Origin: Nemertoderma westbladi
Lineage: Eukaryota; Xenacoelomorpha; Nemertodermatida; Nemertodermatidae
Direction of reading: 5' to 3'
Assembly (NCBI GenBank): GCA_032718475.1
Contig: JAUCBJ010004577.1
Coordinates: 28,211 to 92,210 of the forward strand
Length of the DNA stretch: 64,000 nt
The notes beneath the pieces were generated by a model. The model made no database searches and was not told the origin of the DNA. It worked only from the letters and a program-made list of their open reading frames with translations. Below are positions 49,263-58,874 of the stretch, piece after piece (the stretch's first letter is position 1; every line of letters starts with the position of its first letter). Made by a program: the position numbers and the translations under genes.

Positions 49263-50290
49263 ACATAACACCAGATGATGACGTAAATACACTCGTCAAA
49301 TTACTCAGGGTATATTTACGAGGTGAACGCCATGAACTGCTAGACCGTGTTGCCTTTGTACAACGGAAACAACAGCCAGGAGACAACGTTACACAATACT
49401 ATATGACACTGCAAATGCTAGACCGTGTTTGCGATTTTGAAGAAGTATGCGACAATGCCGACATACATAGGCATGATCAATTATTGACACAATTCGTAGC
49501 TGAGTTACGAGACCCAAAGTCCCGTCAGGAAGTGCTTAAAACACCCATGAAAAAGTTAACGATGCCAGATGTGCTTACATTAACTAAAGCCCTAGAGTCA
49601 AGCCAGATAGTTGACAACGAATTGGTAAAGCCAAAAACTTCAACAATGCTCGCACTTGGATCTGACCACAATATTGAAATATGCGCTCTCGGGAAATCAT
49701 CTTATAAGACACAGACACGTCAGCAATACAGGAGGAGCGATGTCGTTGACGGCAAATACTCCAGCACTTGTGGAAGATACGGTCGCATTCACGATATAGA
49801 CAAATGCGCAGCTAAACATATCGTATGTTTTAATTGTGGTATCAAAGGTCATCTGTCTAAGATGTGCCACTCTAAAAGGAGGTCCGCACAAAGCAGCAAT
49901 CAATTTAATAGCATTTATGTAAAGACAACTTCATCCATATCTTCTGTGCACAATGGTGACTCACGGCTGATAAAACTTGAAACAAGCAATAGAAATAATA
50001 AAAGCCGTCATGGCTTATTGCACTGGTTAGCTGATACTGGAGCTAAGCGAAACGCTATTAGTTTGCAAGATCTAGCCGACTTAGGTGGTAATGAAGCCGT
50101 TGGTGGCATACAGATGACACCCGACGACGACATCCTTCTTGGGCCCGACGGCAAACAGCTTGAGTCACATGGAAAAGTGCAGCTCATACTTAAAGTGAAT
50201 AATAAGGAATACAACACAACTGTCCACGTCTTAGATACAGACGACACCCGACGACGACATCCTTCTTGGGCCCGACGGCAAACAGCTTGA
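49223..50290 (+). pseudogene. Gypsy gag C-terminus, zinc knuckle and protease start
   Basis: The second frame carries the rest of the capsid, then a degenerate Cys cluster (STCGRYGRIHDIDKC) and a proper CCHC knuckle CFNCGIKGHLSKMC at 49826-49867, which binds RNA. After a linker, LHWLADTGAKRNAIS at about 50020-50060 has the DTG active site of a retropepsin. The frame is then destroyed by a 127-bp-offset direct duplication (50116-50234 and 50243-50361) inside the protease. Gag and protease look fused in one frame, which is common for Gypsy elements. Confidence 0.85.
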
Positions 50291-50361
50291 GTCACATGGA
50301 AAAGTGCAGCTCATACTTAAAGTGAATAATAAGGAATACAACACAACTGTCCACGTCTTAG
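50116..50361 (+). repeat. 119-bp direct duplication inside the protease region
   Basis: The segment starting GACACCCGACGACGACATCC appears at 50116 and 50243, and both copies end in CACGTCTTAG. An 8-base spacer (ATACAGAC) separates them. The offset of 127 is not a multiple of three, so the duplication shifts the frame. The two copies are virtually identical, so the event is young. Confidence 0.92.
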
Positions 50362-50373
50362 CCTAATTACCCA

Positions 50374-51321
50374 TTGTTAAGCGCTGAAGGTTGCGAAGAA
50401 CTTGGCCTCATCCCAAAATATTGGCCACATAATAGATGCGATGGACGTTGCAAGGAAGCGATATCGGCGCTGTCATTACAAAGACAACCACCCAAACCAT
50501 TAACTTGTTTCGAGAATGAAACAGATAAAAACGCCAAGCAACTATGTAAGGACAAACCTAATTGTTCTAAGGAGAGACTTATTAACGAATTCCCAGAAGT
50601 ATTCGCAGATGAAGGCCCACTACGACCAATGGTAGGACCACCCATGGACATCAAGCTAGAGGAGGGCGCAATCCCAACTAAAAAGGTCAAGCCATATAGT
50701 ATCCCCATACATTGGGAAAAGCAGGTAAAGAATAATCTAGAAAAGATGGAGCTGGATGGTATAGTTAGAGAAGTACCCATAACTGAAACTACAGACTGGA
50801 TACATCCAATGGTTGTGGTGGCAAAACAGAATTCCACTGAGCCCCGAATAACAGTCGACCTAACTGCTCTAAATAGATATGTAAAACGCCCAGTACACCC
50901 AACCAGAACTCCGAGCAAAGAGGTAGCCAAGATACCTGGTGGGATGAAAATTTTTACAACAATGGACTCCCGCCACGGGTATTGGCAAGTTGCCCTAACG
51001 AAAGAAGAGGGCGCCTTGACAACCTTCCTCACCCCATGGGGAAGATACCAATATCTACGGAACCCAATGGGCCTATCAAGCGCAGAGGACGAACATGATT
51101 CTAGAGGTGATGATGCCTTAGATGGTATGGATAACATTAAAAAGGTCGTGGAATATATTATCATATATGACTCAAATGAATCAGATCATGAACAGCACGT
51201 CCGTTCTATATTGAAACGCCTTAAGGAAACGGGAATTACCCTTAACAAACGGAAATTTGTATACGGAGAACCACAGGTCGAATGGTGTGGTTTCCTAATC
51301 AATGGAGACGGTACACAGTAA
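50374..51321 (+). pseudogene. Gypsy pol: reverse transcriptase
   Basis: The frame reads through NEFPEVFADEGPLRPMVGPP, WIHPMVVVAKQ, RITVDLTALNRYVKRP, FTTMDSRHGYWQVAL and FLTPWGRYQYLRNPMGLSS, the usual RT blocks in order. At the catalytic YxDD block (about 51145-51170) it reads VVEYIIIYDS, so the Asp pair is absent and the enzyme should be inactive. The frame ends at 51321, but RT-like sequence goes on in another frame from about 51305, so a frameshift lies there. Element closeness to a named clade was not resolved. Confidence 0.88.
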
Positions 51322-51527
51322 ACCCATCACTTACATATGCGCTCCGCAGATTCCCAGAACCACAGTCATCAACAGACATAAGGTCATTCTGCGGTCTAAT
51401 ACAGCAGTTCGCTTCATTTACCACTGAATTAGCCGAATTAGCACAGCCACTAACAGCATTGACATCTACTAAAACACCATTCGTGTGGGAAGCAGATCAT
51501 AAAAAACGCATTCAAATCTATAATTGA
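51306..51527 (+). pseudogene. Gypsy pol: RT to RNase H connection
   Basis: This short frame encodes the conserved thumb/connection region (NPSLTYALRRFPEPQSSTDI, then RSFCGLIQQFASF and PFVWEADHKK). It leaves frame at an A6 run near 51499-51504, after which the sense continues as AFKSIIDILVSPRVL in the next frame. Confidence 0.82.
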
Positions 51528-52929
51528 TATTCTCGTATCACCACGGGTTCTTACTAATTATCGCCCAGGAGCATCATTGCGTTTAGAAACTGACGCCGCC
51601 CAAACTAAAGGATTAGGATTCGCTTTGTGGCAAGAAGAGGGGGGCGACAAGTGGAAGCTCTTACAATGTGGATCAAGGACACTAACTGCAACAGAAACCC
51701 GATATTCAGCCACTGAAGTGGAACTACTCGGTGTTGTGTGGGCAATACACAAATGTAAAATGTTCCTCCAAGGCACTACATTCGACTTAGTAGTAGACCA
51801 TAAACCATTAGTTGCTATTATAAACGGTAAAACTTTAGACCAAATTAAAACGCCTAGAATAATTCGTCTCAAAGAGAAATTAGCTAACTTCCGACCGAGA
51901 GCAATCTGGAGGCAGGGGATAGCGCATACAGTAGTAGATGTTCTGTCCAGACATCCCGTTGTACACCCAACTATTGATGATGACTACTTGGATACTGACG
52001 ACATCGAAGAAATGGTGAACACGGTTGTCGGCAACTCGTCAGCAAAAATTAACGCAATACTAGCTACCGACCCTGCTGACAATAGAGCGGAAACCAAAAG
52101 TCAGATCAGCAATAACTCAATTAAAATAAACACCATCGATATGGCGTGGCAAAAGGTAAAGAAAAGTGCTGCAGGTGATGCCACATACTGTGAATTATTG
52201 AAAATTGTAACAAATGGGTTTCCTCAAAATAAACACCTCGTTTCTATTAATTGTCGCCCATATTGGATTTATCGTAATGCACTTTCTGCATTCGACGGCA
52301 TTGTCATGTATGGTGAAGAACGTATAGTCATACCAGAAACCATGAGAAAAGACATATTACTCGGATTACACGCAGCCCATCAGGGCAGAGATCGGACACT
52401 CAGGAGAGCTAGGCAATGTGTTTTTTGGCCTGGAATTACAAACGATGTCACAACAATGGTCGCCAGCTGCAACGATTGCGAATTGAATAAATCCAGTAAC
52501 CACAAAGAACCCCTAATGTCAGATAACAAAGCCAGCCGCTCAGGTGAAGCTATAGCCGCAGATTTGTTTAGCTACGCCGCCAAATCGTTTCTCGTCATAG
52601 TCGATAAATATTCAGGGTGGATCGATGTGTTTGATTGTGGACACGGTGGAGTTGACACGTTCACAGTTCTCAAGAAATTTCGCATTTGGCTCGCATATAT
52701 GGGTGTGCCAATTCGAGCTACCACGGACGGGGGACCGCAGTTCAGGACCGACTTCGGAAATTTCTGCAAAGAGTGGGGTATTCATCACGACCCATCCTCC
52801 CCATACAATCACGAAGCAAATGGTTACGCAGAGTCCGCGGTAAGAACTATAAAGGACATCATAAAGAAAACATCCCCAAATGGCGACATTTTACAACTAA
52901 TCGTTTCGCCAACGCTTTATTGGAATTAA
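51503..52929 (+). pseudogene. Gypsy pol: RNase H and integrase
   Basis: RNase H is seen from LETDAAQTKGLGFALWQ (first Asp) through TETRYSATEVELLGVVWAIH (Glu), VVDHKPL (Asp) and VVDVLSRHP (Asp). It degrades the RNA strand of the hybrid. Integrase follows: an HHCC zinc finger (HAAHQGRD, then CNDCE, about 52360-52480), then a core with ADLFSY, ATTDGGPQF and ANGYAESAVRTIK that supply D, D and E. All catalytic positions of both domains look kept, unlike those of the RT. The frame is open over about 470 codons and is lost near 52890, before the C-terminal part. Confidence 0.9.
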
Positions 52930-53427
52930 GAAATACCCCACGCTCAGATGGACTCAGTCCAGCACAGCGTGTAGTTGGTAGACAAATCAAAGGTCAGTTA
53001 CCAGGTCCAGAAAGAGCTCTCAAAAGAACCTTCTGAAGATACGTTTGCTGTCGCTGACAAGAAAGTAGACGAAATTCGCTCGAACTCGAAGGAGTACTAT
53101 GACAGGGGAACCCGAAATTTAAAGAATTTCCCAGAAGGAACACGCGTGAGAATACAAAACCCCCGGACTAAGCGCTGGGAGTTATTCGGAACTATCGTTC
53201 GTAGCGTCGGAAGGGGACGGGCCTATTCAATCCAGGCTGACAATGGCAGACTCTATTGGAGAAACAGACGCTTCCTCCGGAAATTAAACAACGAAAATAT
53301 TTCGGCACGATCCGAAGATGACATAGAGACAAGCCTAAAGACGAACGAAAACGAGGGTAACGATAATGAGTGGATTACAGTGCGTCGAAGTAAACGTTCA
53401 CGGAATATCCCGGATAGGATAGACTGA
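52890..53427 (+). pseudogene. Gypsy pol: integrase C-terminus
   Basis: Two frames share this end. ALLELRNTPRSDGLSPAQRV (to 53036) is the conserved integrase region after the DDE core. The sense then moves to the frame ending at 53427, with EYYDRGTRNLKNFPEGTRVR and IVRSVGRGRAYSIQADNGR, a C-terminal SH3-like part. No chromodomain signature is evident. The tail is basic (VRRSKRSRNIPDRID), then stop. Confidence 0.8.
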
Positions 53428-53478
53428 CATATACTCATTGAATTGACTGACTATTTCTCTAAACTAAACTCATTGTTG

Positions 53479-53493
53479 GGGTAAAGGGGGGCA
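53479..53493 (+). promoter_or_regulatory. Polypurine-tract-like sequence
   Basis: GGGTAAAGGGGGGCA ends immediately before the right LTR, where plus-strand DNA priming is expected. Confidence 0.7.
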
Positions 53494-53795
53494 TGGTATA
53501 GTATCAACTAACTCATATAACATATAATGTACTTGTACAATGTAGGCCCTATTAATTACATAATAACCGCAATAACCCCCCACCCCACATTAGTCCCACC
53601 ATCACTGGGATATTGCCAACTCTTCCTAATGATTCGTTTCATATGGACCATCAGGTCAAACAGTAATTATTATATTATGAGTTATCTGGTGGTGGTGTCA
53701 CGTTTAACATCGTATAATATATTTGTCATTTGTTGAGATAAAAATAATGTTTAAGATTAAAACAATAAACTACGTATTATAACCAAACTATACTA
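53494..53795 (+). repeat. Right LTR
   Basis: It spans TGGTATAG to CTATACTA, 302 bases, with about four differences including one extra C in the C-rich run near 53577. The next bases, GTACTGTACGTACATTAC, are array D. It has the same TATA-like and AATAAA motifs as the left LTR. Confidence 0.92.
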
Positions 53796-54303
53796 GTACT
53801 GTACGTACATTACTACATTACTGTATGTACGTACATTACTACATTACTGTATGTACTGTACGTACATTACTGTATGTACTGTACGTACATTACTACATTA
53901 CTGTATGTACTGTACGTACATTACTACATTACTGTATGTACGCACATTACTACATTACTGTATGTACTGTACGTACATTACTACATTACTGTATGTACTG
54001 TACGTACATTACTACATTACTGTATGTACGTACATTACTACATTACTGTATGTACTGTACGTACATTACTACATTACTGTATGTACTGTACGTACATTAC
54101 TACATTACTGTATGTACTGTACGTACATTACTACATTACTGTATGTACTGTACGTACATTACTACATTACTGTATGTACGTACATTACTACATTACTGTA
54201 TGTACTGTACGTACATTACTACATTACTGTATGTACTGTACGTACATTACTACATTACTGTATGTACTGTACGTACATTACTGTATGTACGTACATTACT
54301 ACA
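53796..54303. repeat. Array D, right part
   Basis: It has the same 31-base unit as 47434-48225, about 16 copies, including short units GTATGTACGTACATTAC. One C-for-T variant (TACGCACATT) lies near 53939. It continues the array interrupted by the Gypsy element. Confidence 0.95.
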
Positions 54304-54311
54304 CTCCATAC

Positions 54312-54728
54312 TGTATTCCGATGGCCTTTTGGTTAAATATAGTAATTTTAGGTAGCTAATGGTTTTGCAAGTTAGTCGATTTTTACTAGCTAGTATAAAA
54401 AATTTATTCAACTTTTTTTATTTAGTAGTGGAACTTTGTTTTATTCAGCAAATTCCTCTAATCAAAGTAAATAAAATAAAATAAAATAAATTAAAATACA
54501 ATTATATTATATTAAATTAAATTAATACTTTTTAGCAATAAGTCGTATTATGTTTTTGAATACAGATCCTTGGTATAGCATAACCTCTGGAACCGAAATT
54601 CCGCAGCTAGTAACGAAATATGAACATAAATTAACATCAAAAGAGATATATAAAAACGGACAAAATAAGTCAACTATTGTTGACTTATTTCGAAGTGAAT
54701 GAAGAATTGTGATGTCAAAAGGTGACAC
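54312..54728. repeat. Dispersed repeat R, copy 1, with hairpin
   Basis: It matches 55638-56098 over its length with small indels: shared CGATGGCC, TAATTTTAGGTAGCTA, TAGCATAACCTCTGGAACCG and AATTCCGCAGCTAGTAACG. Near its end, AATAAGTCAAC and GTTGACTTATT form an 11-bp stem with a TATT loop. It resembles a non-autonomous transposable element; the class is unknown. Confidence 0.75.
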
Positions 54729-55283
54729 GCAAATTAAAATCTCTGCAGGTAAAACAATAATTAATGATGATATAATTTATTAATATAAACTGATGCTGTA
54801 ATAAAACATTATTGAGAATAACTACGTGTCTTATGTCATAGTATGGCGTCCTTCCACTACAGACCCTCACAATCTCGCCACATGGTCGCCTCACAGCGGT
54901 ATTGGCTGGTGCGACGGTCCGAAAGTGACCATCATTTATTTGGGCGCCTTTTTCGGACCTTCGTCCTATTCGGACCATCAACCCAATACCACTGCAAGGA
55001 ATCAGTAGAAATTTGCTCAGTATATTCAGTTTTCCGATCTACATCTATCCTAATTAGACTTAACCTTGCGTTTTTTAAATAAAACACGGCCAATATTTAG
55101 TCGTATTTATTGGGATATTATGCGAATTGCAAGCCTAACAAACAAAACTGACACAAAGCACCGCAATGACTTGACTTTCTTCTTCAATTTGATAAAAGTA
55201 AAAGCAAATTTTCTTCGGCCGCTTGGCCAGGGATTACGCACAAAGACTGACGACTTATTTCCAGTGCGGTCCCCCCAGAACTT
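54729..55283. other. Intron sequence, no gene seen
   Basis: Short ORFs in several frames at 54.8-55.1 kb have no recognisable motif. The region is slightly richer in GC at 54840-55000 and may be an old, unidentified repeat. Confidence 0.45.
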
Positions 55284-55472
55284 TACTCCCCAGAGGAAAC
55301 TCCAGTACTCATTTAGCTACCACTTAAGGATGCAAGGCAGAGATGCGCCCTGGCTGGTCCCTTTAAAGCATTCGTGCTGAAACGAAAACTGCCCTGGCCC
55401 ATGTGAGGATCGAACCCACGACCTACGGGAGATGTGAATTCAATGCAACCACTACACCAAGGTGGAACCTTG
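55284..55472 (-). repeat. tRNA-headed SINE, copy 4
   Basis: On the minus strand from 55472: CACCTTGGTGTAGTGGTTGC (A box), then GGTTCGATCC (B box), and then the body motif CCTTAAGTGGTAGCTAAATG shared with the copies at 18.7 and 19.1 kb. This has the best preserved tRNA-like head of the family in the window. Confidence 0.75.
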
Positions 55473-55637
55473 GTGTTCTATGATATTCTATATGATTAAA
55501 TTTATTTTTGTCAGCTCGAGTAACACAACTTTGAAATATTGGTATTTTACCTTACAACAATAATAAAATACCAAAAAGTATGACTTAAATTATATCAGCT
55601 GATCGAGGTATTCTAGAATGTAGTGAGCTTGCTTGGT

Positions 55638-56098
55638 ATTACGATGGCCTTGGTTAAATGAGTAATTTTAGGTAGCTAGTGGTTTTCCATGCTAGTAGAT
55701 TAGATAGATAGTAATAAAAAATTTAATGGTAAATTTTTATTTAGTAGTGGAACTTGATTGTATTCTGCAAATTTATCTAACCAAAGTAAATTAAATTAAA
55801 TTAAAATTTATTAAATTAAAAAAAAATGTATTCAAAATTTTTATTTAGTAGTTAAATTAAATTAAATTAAATCAAATCAAATTAAATTAAATTAAATTAA
55901 TACTTCTTAGCAATAAATCGTATTATGTTTTTGGATACCGAGCCTTGGTATAGCATAACCTCTGGAACCGAAATTCCGCAGCTAGTAACGAAATATGAAC
56001 ATAAATTAACATGAAAAGAGATATAAAAACGGACAAAATAAGTCAACTATTGTTGACTTACTGTGAAGTGAATGAAGAATTGTGATGTGAAAAGGTGG
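55638..56098. repeat. Dispersed repeat R, copy 2, with hairpin
   Basis: This is a direct-orientation match to 54312-54728. It carries an AAATTAAATTAAATT-rich expansion in the middle and the same hairpin with a 9-bp perfect stem (TAAGTCAAC and GTTGACTTA). Confidence 0.75.
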
Positions 56099-57871
56099 AT
56101 TGTGATGTCAGTTTATATTCGATGAAAAATAATAATTATGTAGGAGCGAAAATAATAAAAAAAATAACCCAGTCATAAAACGATATTTTGTTAACTTACT
56201 TTAATTAACGTTGTTTCTTATTCGATAAAAAAAACTATCGTAAAGAGGCACTTTTAATAACTAATTTAATTTCAAATGACCGAAATTTAATTATTCTGTC
56301 CGAGTGAATTGAGTAAAAGTTCATAGACATGGTGAACCATTATTTATTAAGGTCGTTCCATTACCTTGTTAATACCCAAAGAGGTGTATAAAATAAACCT
56401 TGCAGATCATATATTTATGGACATTATACGTATGTAAATTTGCATAATAAATGCTAAAAGAAAATAACATTAGGAAAAAACATTTCATAATGTTATTTTT
56501 TATGAAAAAATTTGAAAAAAATTATAATAATAATTAATTATTGATGAAGTAAAAGTAAGGACAAGTTAGATGATACCGGTATTTACTATTGATTCTAATT
56601 AAATTTAAGAAAGTTATAGTTTATTAAATAATTTGAAATAATTTGAATTAATTTTAAATTAATTTGAAATAATTTGAATTAATTTTAAATTAATTTGAAA
56701 TAATTTGAAAAAATTTACACATAAATATTTGCACAACATTAACCGATGATTCAACATCTAGGAAATTTAATAACTTTCAATATATATAATATATCAATAA
56801 TGTTAGTGAAGATTTTTCACAAAAATTTTTGTCTTGCGGTGCAGAATTTTGGTGAAATTTATTTATTTCCCATAAAATTTATGATATAAGGTGTACATTT
56901 TTTGGGAACAAGGGTTTCCGATTCCTATTTTTGCTTAGATTGACTGGATTGCTACTATGGTTTTTCGCTGTTCGCTTAAGTGTATTGGGTATAAAATGAG
57001 TTCTATATTTTATATTTAAAGTTCGATGTTACCAATATATTAAAGTTTCTAGAACACTCTTTTTGTATTTAATAAAACTAAATAAGTGCACAACTTTGGT
57101 ACCGGTACCAAAAATAAAACATTTCGTGAATAAAATAAGGGTAACAGTTCCGTTTGTATTAAAACTTTGTTAATAAATACATGCTAGCTAGTTTAGTTTG
57201 GGCTAGATTTTTAAATTTATACTAGAACATGATCTAGCTGTTCTGTAAAAATAAATGTTCAAGAACAAATACTTTTTGTTATAGAACATTTTTAAGTAAA
57301 AAAATCAATAGTTATGATAATAAATAATATATATATTAATGTTCTAGAACACATGTTTTTATCAATTTTATGGTAGCTAGTTGGACATGGGCTCTTTTGG
57401 AACAAATGGGCCCCAAAAAACCGGCATTGGGCCTCCCAGTTCATTTTTAGGTTCAGGTGAGTCTTCTGAGCTGACATTCCAAATTTAGACTCCCCAGACG
57501 ATGTTTAGTAGCACTAAAGTTTAGGCTACTCAGACATCAAAGTGTGGTTATGGGGGGCTGCCCCTCCCCCAAACTACTCAACTCACCCCCTTAATGAGCT
57601 GTTTATTGTTATAAACTTTACACACACACCTACTGAATATGAAGACTTTCAGATTTTATGACAATTTTGAAATGATAAAGAAGTATATTGATAATTTAAC
57701 AACGATCCCCGAGGAGATGATATCAAGAGTTACACGCGATGGGTTGGAGTACCACATAGGTGAGTTGTTGACGATCAGATAACTATTATAAAAGTACAGA
57801 ACAGCAGAAACATCGTTTTAGGGCGCAACACCCACAACGAAAAATTCCCGAAGTATTGAGACAGTACTCAC
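56099..57871. other. AT-rich intron sequence, no gene seen
   Basis: It holds a short tandem of AATTTGAATTAATTTTAA type (56625-56710) and the first members of a TTCTAGAA palindrome cluster (57050, 57343). Nothing coding is recognised. Confidence 0.55.
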
Positions 57872-58106
57872 CTGGTGTGGTTGGCAGACAACGCTGTTAG
57901 TGACCTGGGCGGTCTGGGAGGTGCTTGTGTGGATCCTCTGGGGGGTCTCTGGGTTGGTCTGGGCGGAGACCGACACAGTCTCCTTGGCGGTACATCTGGA
58001 GGGCTGAGCGCTAGACGGAACGGGGTTTGTCAGTAACTCAGCAACCTGCAACTCCGCCGCCGTCGACTTGAGGAATTCCTTTAGACTTCGGTTCCCTTCC
58101 AGATCC
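57872..58106 (-). pseudogene. Candidate upstream exon of the FAM193-like gene with a one-base frame break
   Basis: The acceptor TTTATAACAG|GATCTGG and a strong donor CACCAG|GTGAGTACT bound 235 bases. From about 58078 to the donor the frame gives EFLKSTAAELQVAELLTNP, then a Ser/Thr/Gln-rich stretch ending VVCQPHQ. It leaves in phase 0, as needed for the exon at 19675. The first 30 bases give DLEGNRSLK only in a different frame, and the downstream frame has a TAA there. An A4 run sits at the junction, so a one-base insertion (real or an assembly error) explains it. GC content is high compared with the surroundings. A new, unrelated gene or a pseudo-exon is possible. Confidence 0.55.
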
Positions 58107-58398
58107 TGTTATAAATAATTATAGAGATGTTGTGGAACTGTCAAATTGATTTCAATGAATTGACATGAGAGATTGAGAGGTAACTGGTACTAGTGTGTTT
58201 TGTGCACACCCCCCCCCCCCCCTCAAATTTTTTATACTAGCTAGTTTATGTAACTTTTTTTTAAATGTTCTAGAACATATTGTCTATTCATTTTTTTTAT
58301 TAATTTTGTTCTAGAACAAATAATTGTCGTTCTAGAACAAAATTCATTAATTAGGTATTTTTGAAGTTATCAAAGCTAGTTTTTTTATTTTATTTTTT
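58107..58398. other. Intron sequence with C run and palindromes
   Basis: It contains a run of 14 C (58209-58222) and three of the TTCTAGAA palindromes. Nothing coding is seen. Confidence 0.5.
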
Positions 58399-58470
58399 TT
58401 AACCCTTTCGATCCTATGGCACAACTGTTTTGCCATGGGCAACTGCGCTATGGCACAACTGTTGTGCCAT
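58399..58470 (+). mobile_element. Possible piggyBac-type terminal end with paired palindromes
   Basis: TTAACCCTTTCGATCCTATG looks like a TTAA target followed by a CCCTTT terminus, as in piggyBac-like elements. It is followed by two 21-bp inverted repeats, 58416-58436 (one mismatch) and 58450-58470 (ATGGCACAA, CTG, TTGTGCCAT). No matching right end was found. Confidence 0.3.
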
Positions 58471-58667
58471 GGGAATATACTTGATATTATTGGCTTTAAA
58501 CTATACTCCGGTTGTTAGGAAACATTATAAATTCCCATTCAGCACATAAGGCGTCATCCCAATTCATTTAGGGAATAAATGTAAATATAAATGTAGGCCT
58601 AAAGCATAACAATAATACGGTATTGTACTGTATGTCCTCTGATGTTGATAGCACTACTTTCCACAGA

Positions 58668-58874
58668 GGTTTTCCTGTTCGTTGATTTCATTTCTGATGT
58701 CAGTTTTCACGCCTGCTCGACTCACGACACACTGTGATTGTATGTATAATATGCTTCCTTATTTTTTGACAGACAGACTGACAGACAAACAGACATACAA
58801 ACAGACACAGACAGCCTAGAGTTGGTCAGTCGTAAAAACTGACATCAGAAATGAAATCAAAGACCTGGAAAACC
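58668..58874. mobile_element. Foldback/MITE-like element with about 40-bp inverted ends
   Basis: The left end (58668-58707) starts GGTTTTCC and contains TGATTTCATTTCTGATGTCA. The right end (58834-58874) is its inverse complement with about four mismatches. The interior holds a GACA/AACA-rich run. Its right half is the first unit of the 152-bp array. Confidence 0.7.

Larger units (their letters stand above)
48226..53795 (+). mobile_element. Ty3/Gypsy LTR retrotransposon inserted in array D
   Basis: Two LTRs of about 301 bases flank gag and pol in the order zinc knuckle, protease, RT, RNase H, integrase; that order defines the Ty3/Gypsy type. A PBS-like TGGCGCAGTG follows the left LTR, and a purine tract with GGGGGG precedes the right LTR. 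Both flanks are array D. The coding region is broken in at least six places, yet the LTRs differ at only about four positions, so the insertion is recent relative to its coding damage. No env-like ORF is seen after pol. Confidence 0.93.
15498..58106 (-). other. FAM193-like host gene, span of the exons visible here (partial at both ends)
   Basis: Five exons (19675-19519, 18606-18136, 17200-17126, 16935-16796 and 16284-15498) have AG acceptors and GT donors. They join in phases 1, 1, 1 and 0 without a stop, giving about 543 codons. A sixth candidate (58106-57872) has a phase-0 donor that fits the phase-0 acceptor at 19675. The Cys-rich CSCYYCEIFAH block followed by a basic helix (AEIKERLRKKLKQKK), and the LLSWINEG block followed by a Lys-rich coil, are what I recall of FAM193A/B. 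FAM193A has been reported as a positive regulator of p53 in human cells; whether that applies here is unknown. No start or stop codon of the gene is in the window. Confidence 0.7.

Noticed and set aside
50367-51164. A 265-codon minus-strand ORF opposite the Gypsy RT
   Set aside because: The plus strand carries clear RT motifs in order; the minus frame has none and is a shadow.
54715-55082. Overlapping short ORFs at 54.7-55.1 kb as exons
   Set aside because: No conserved motif, no fitting splice-site pair and several open frames of similar length; most likely chance or an old repeat.
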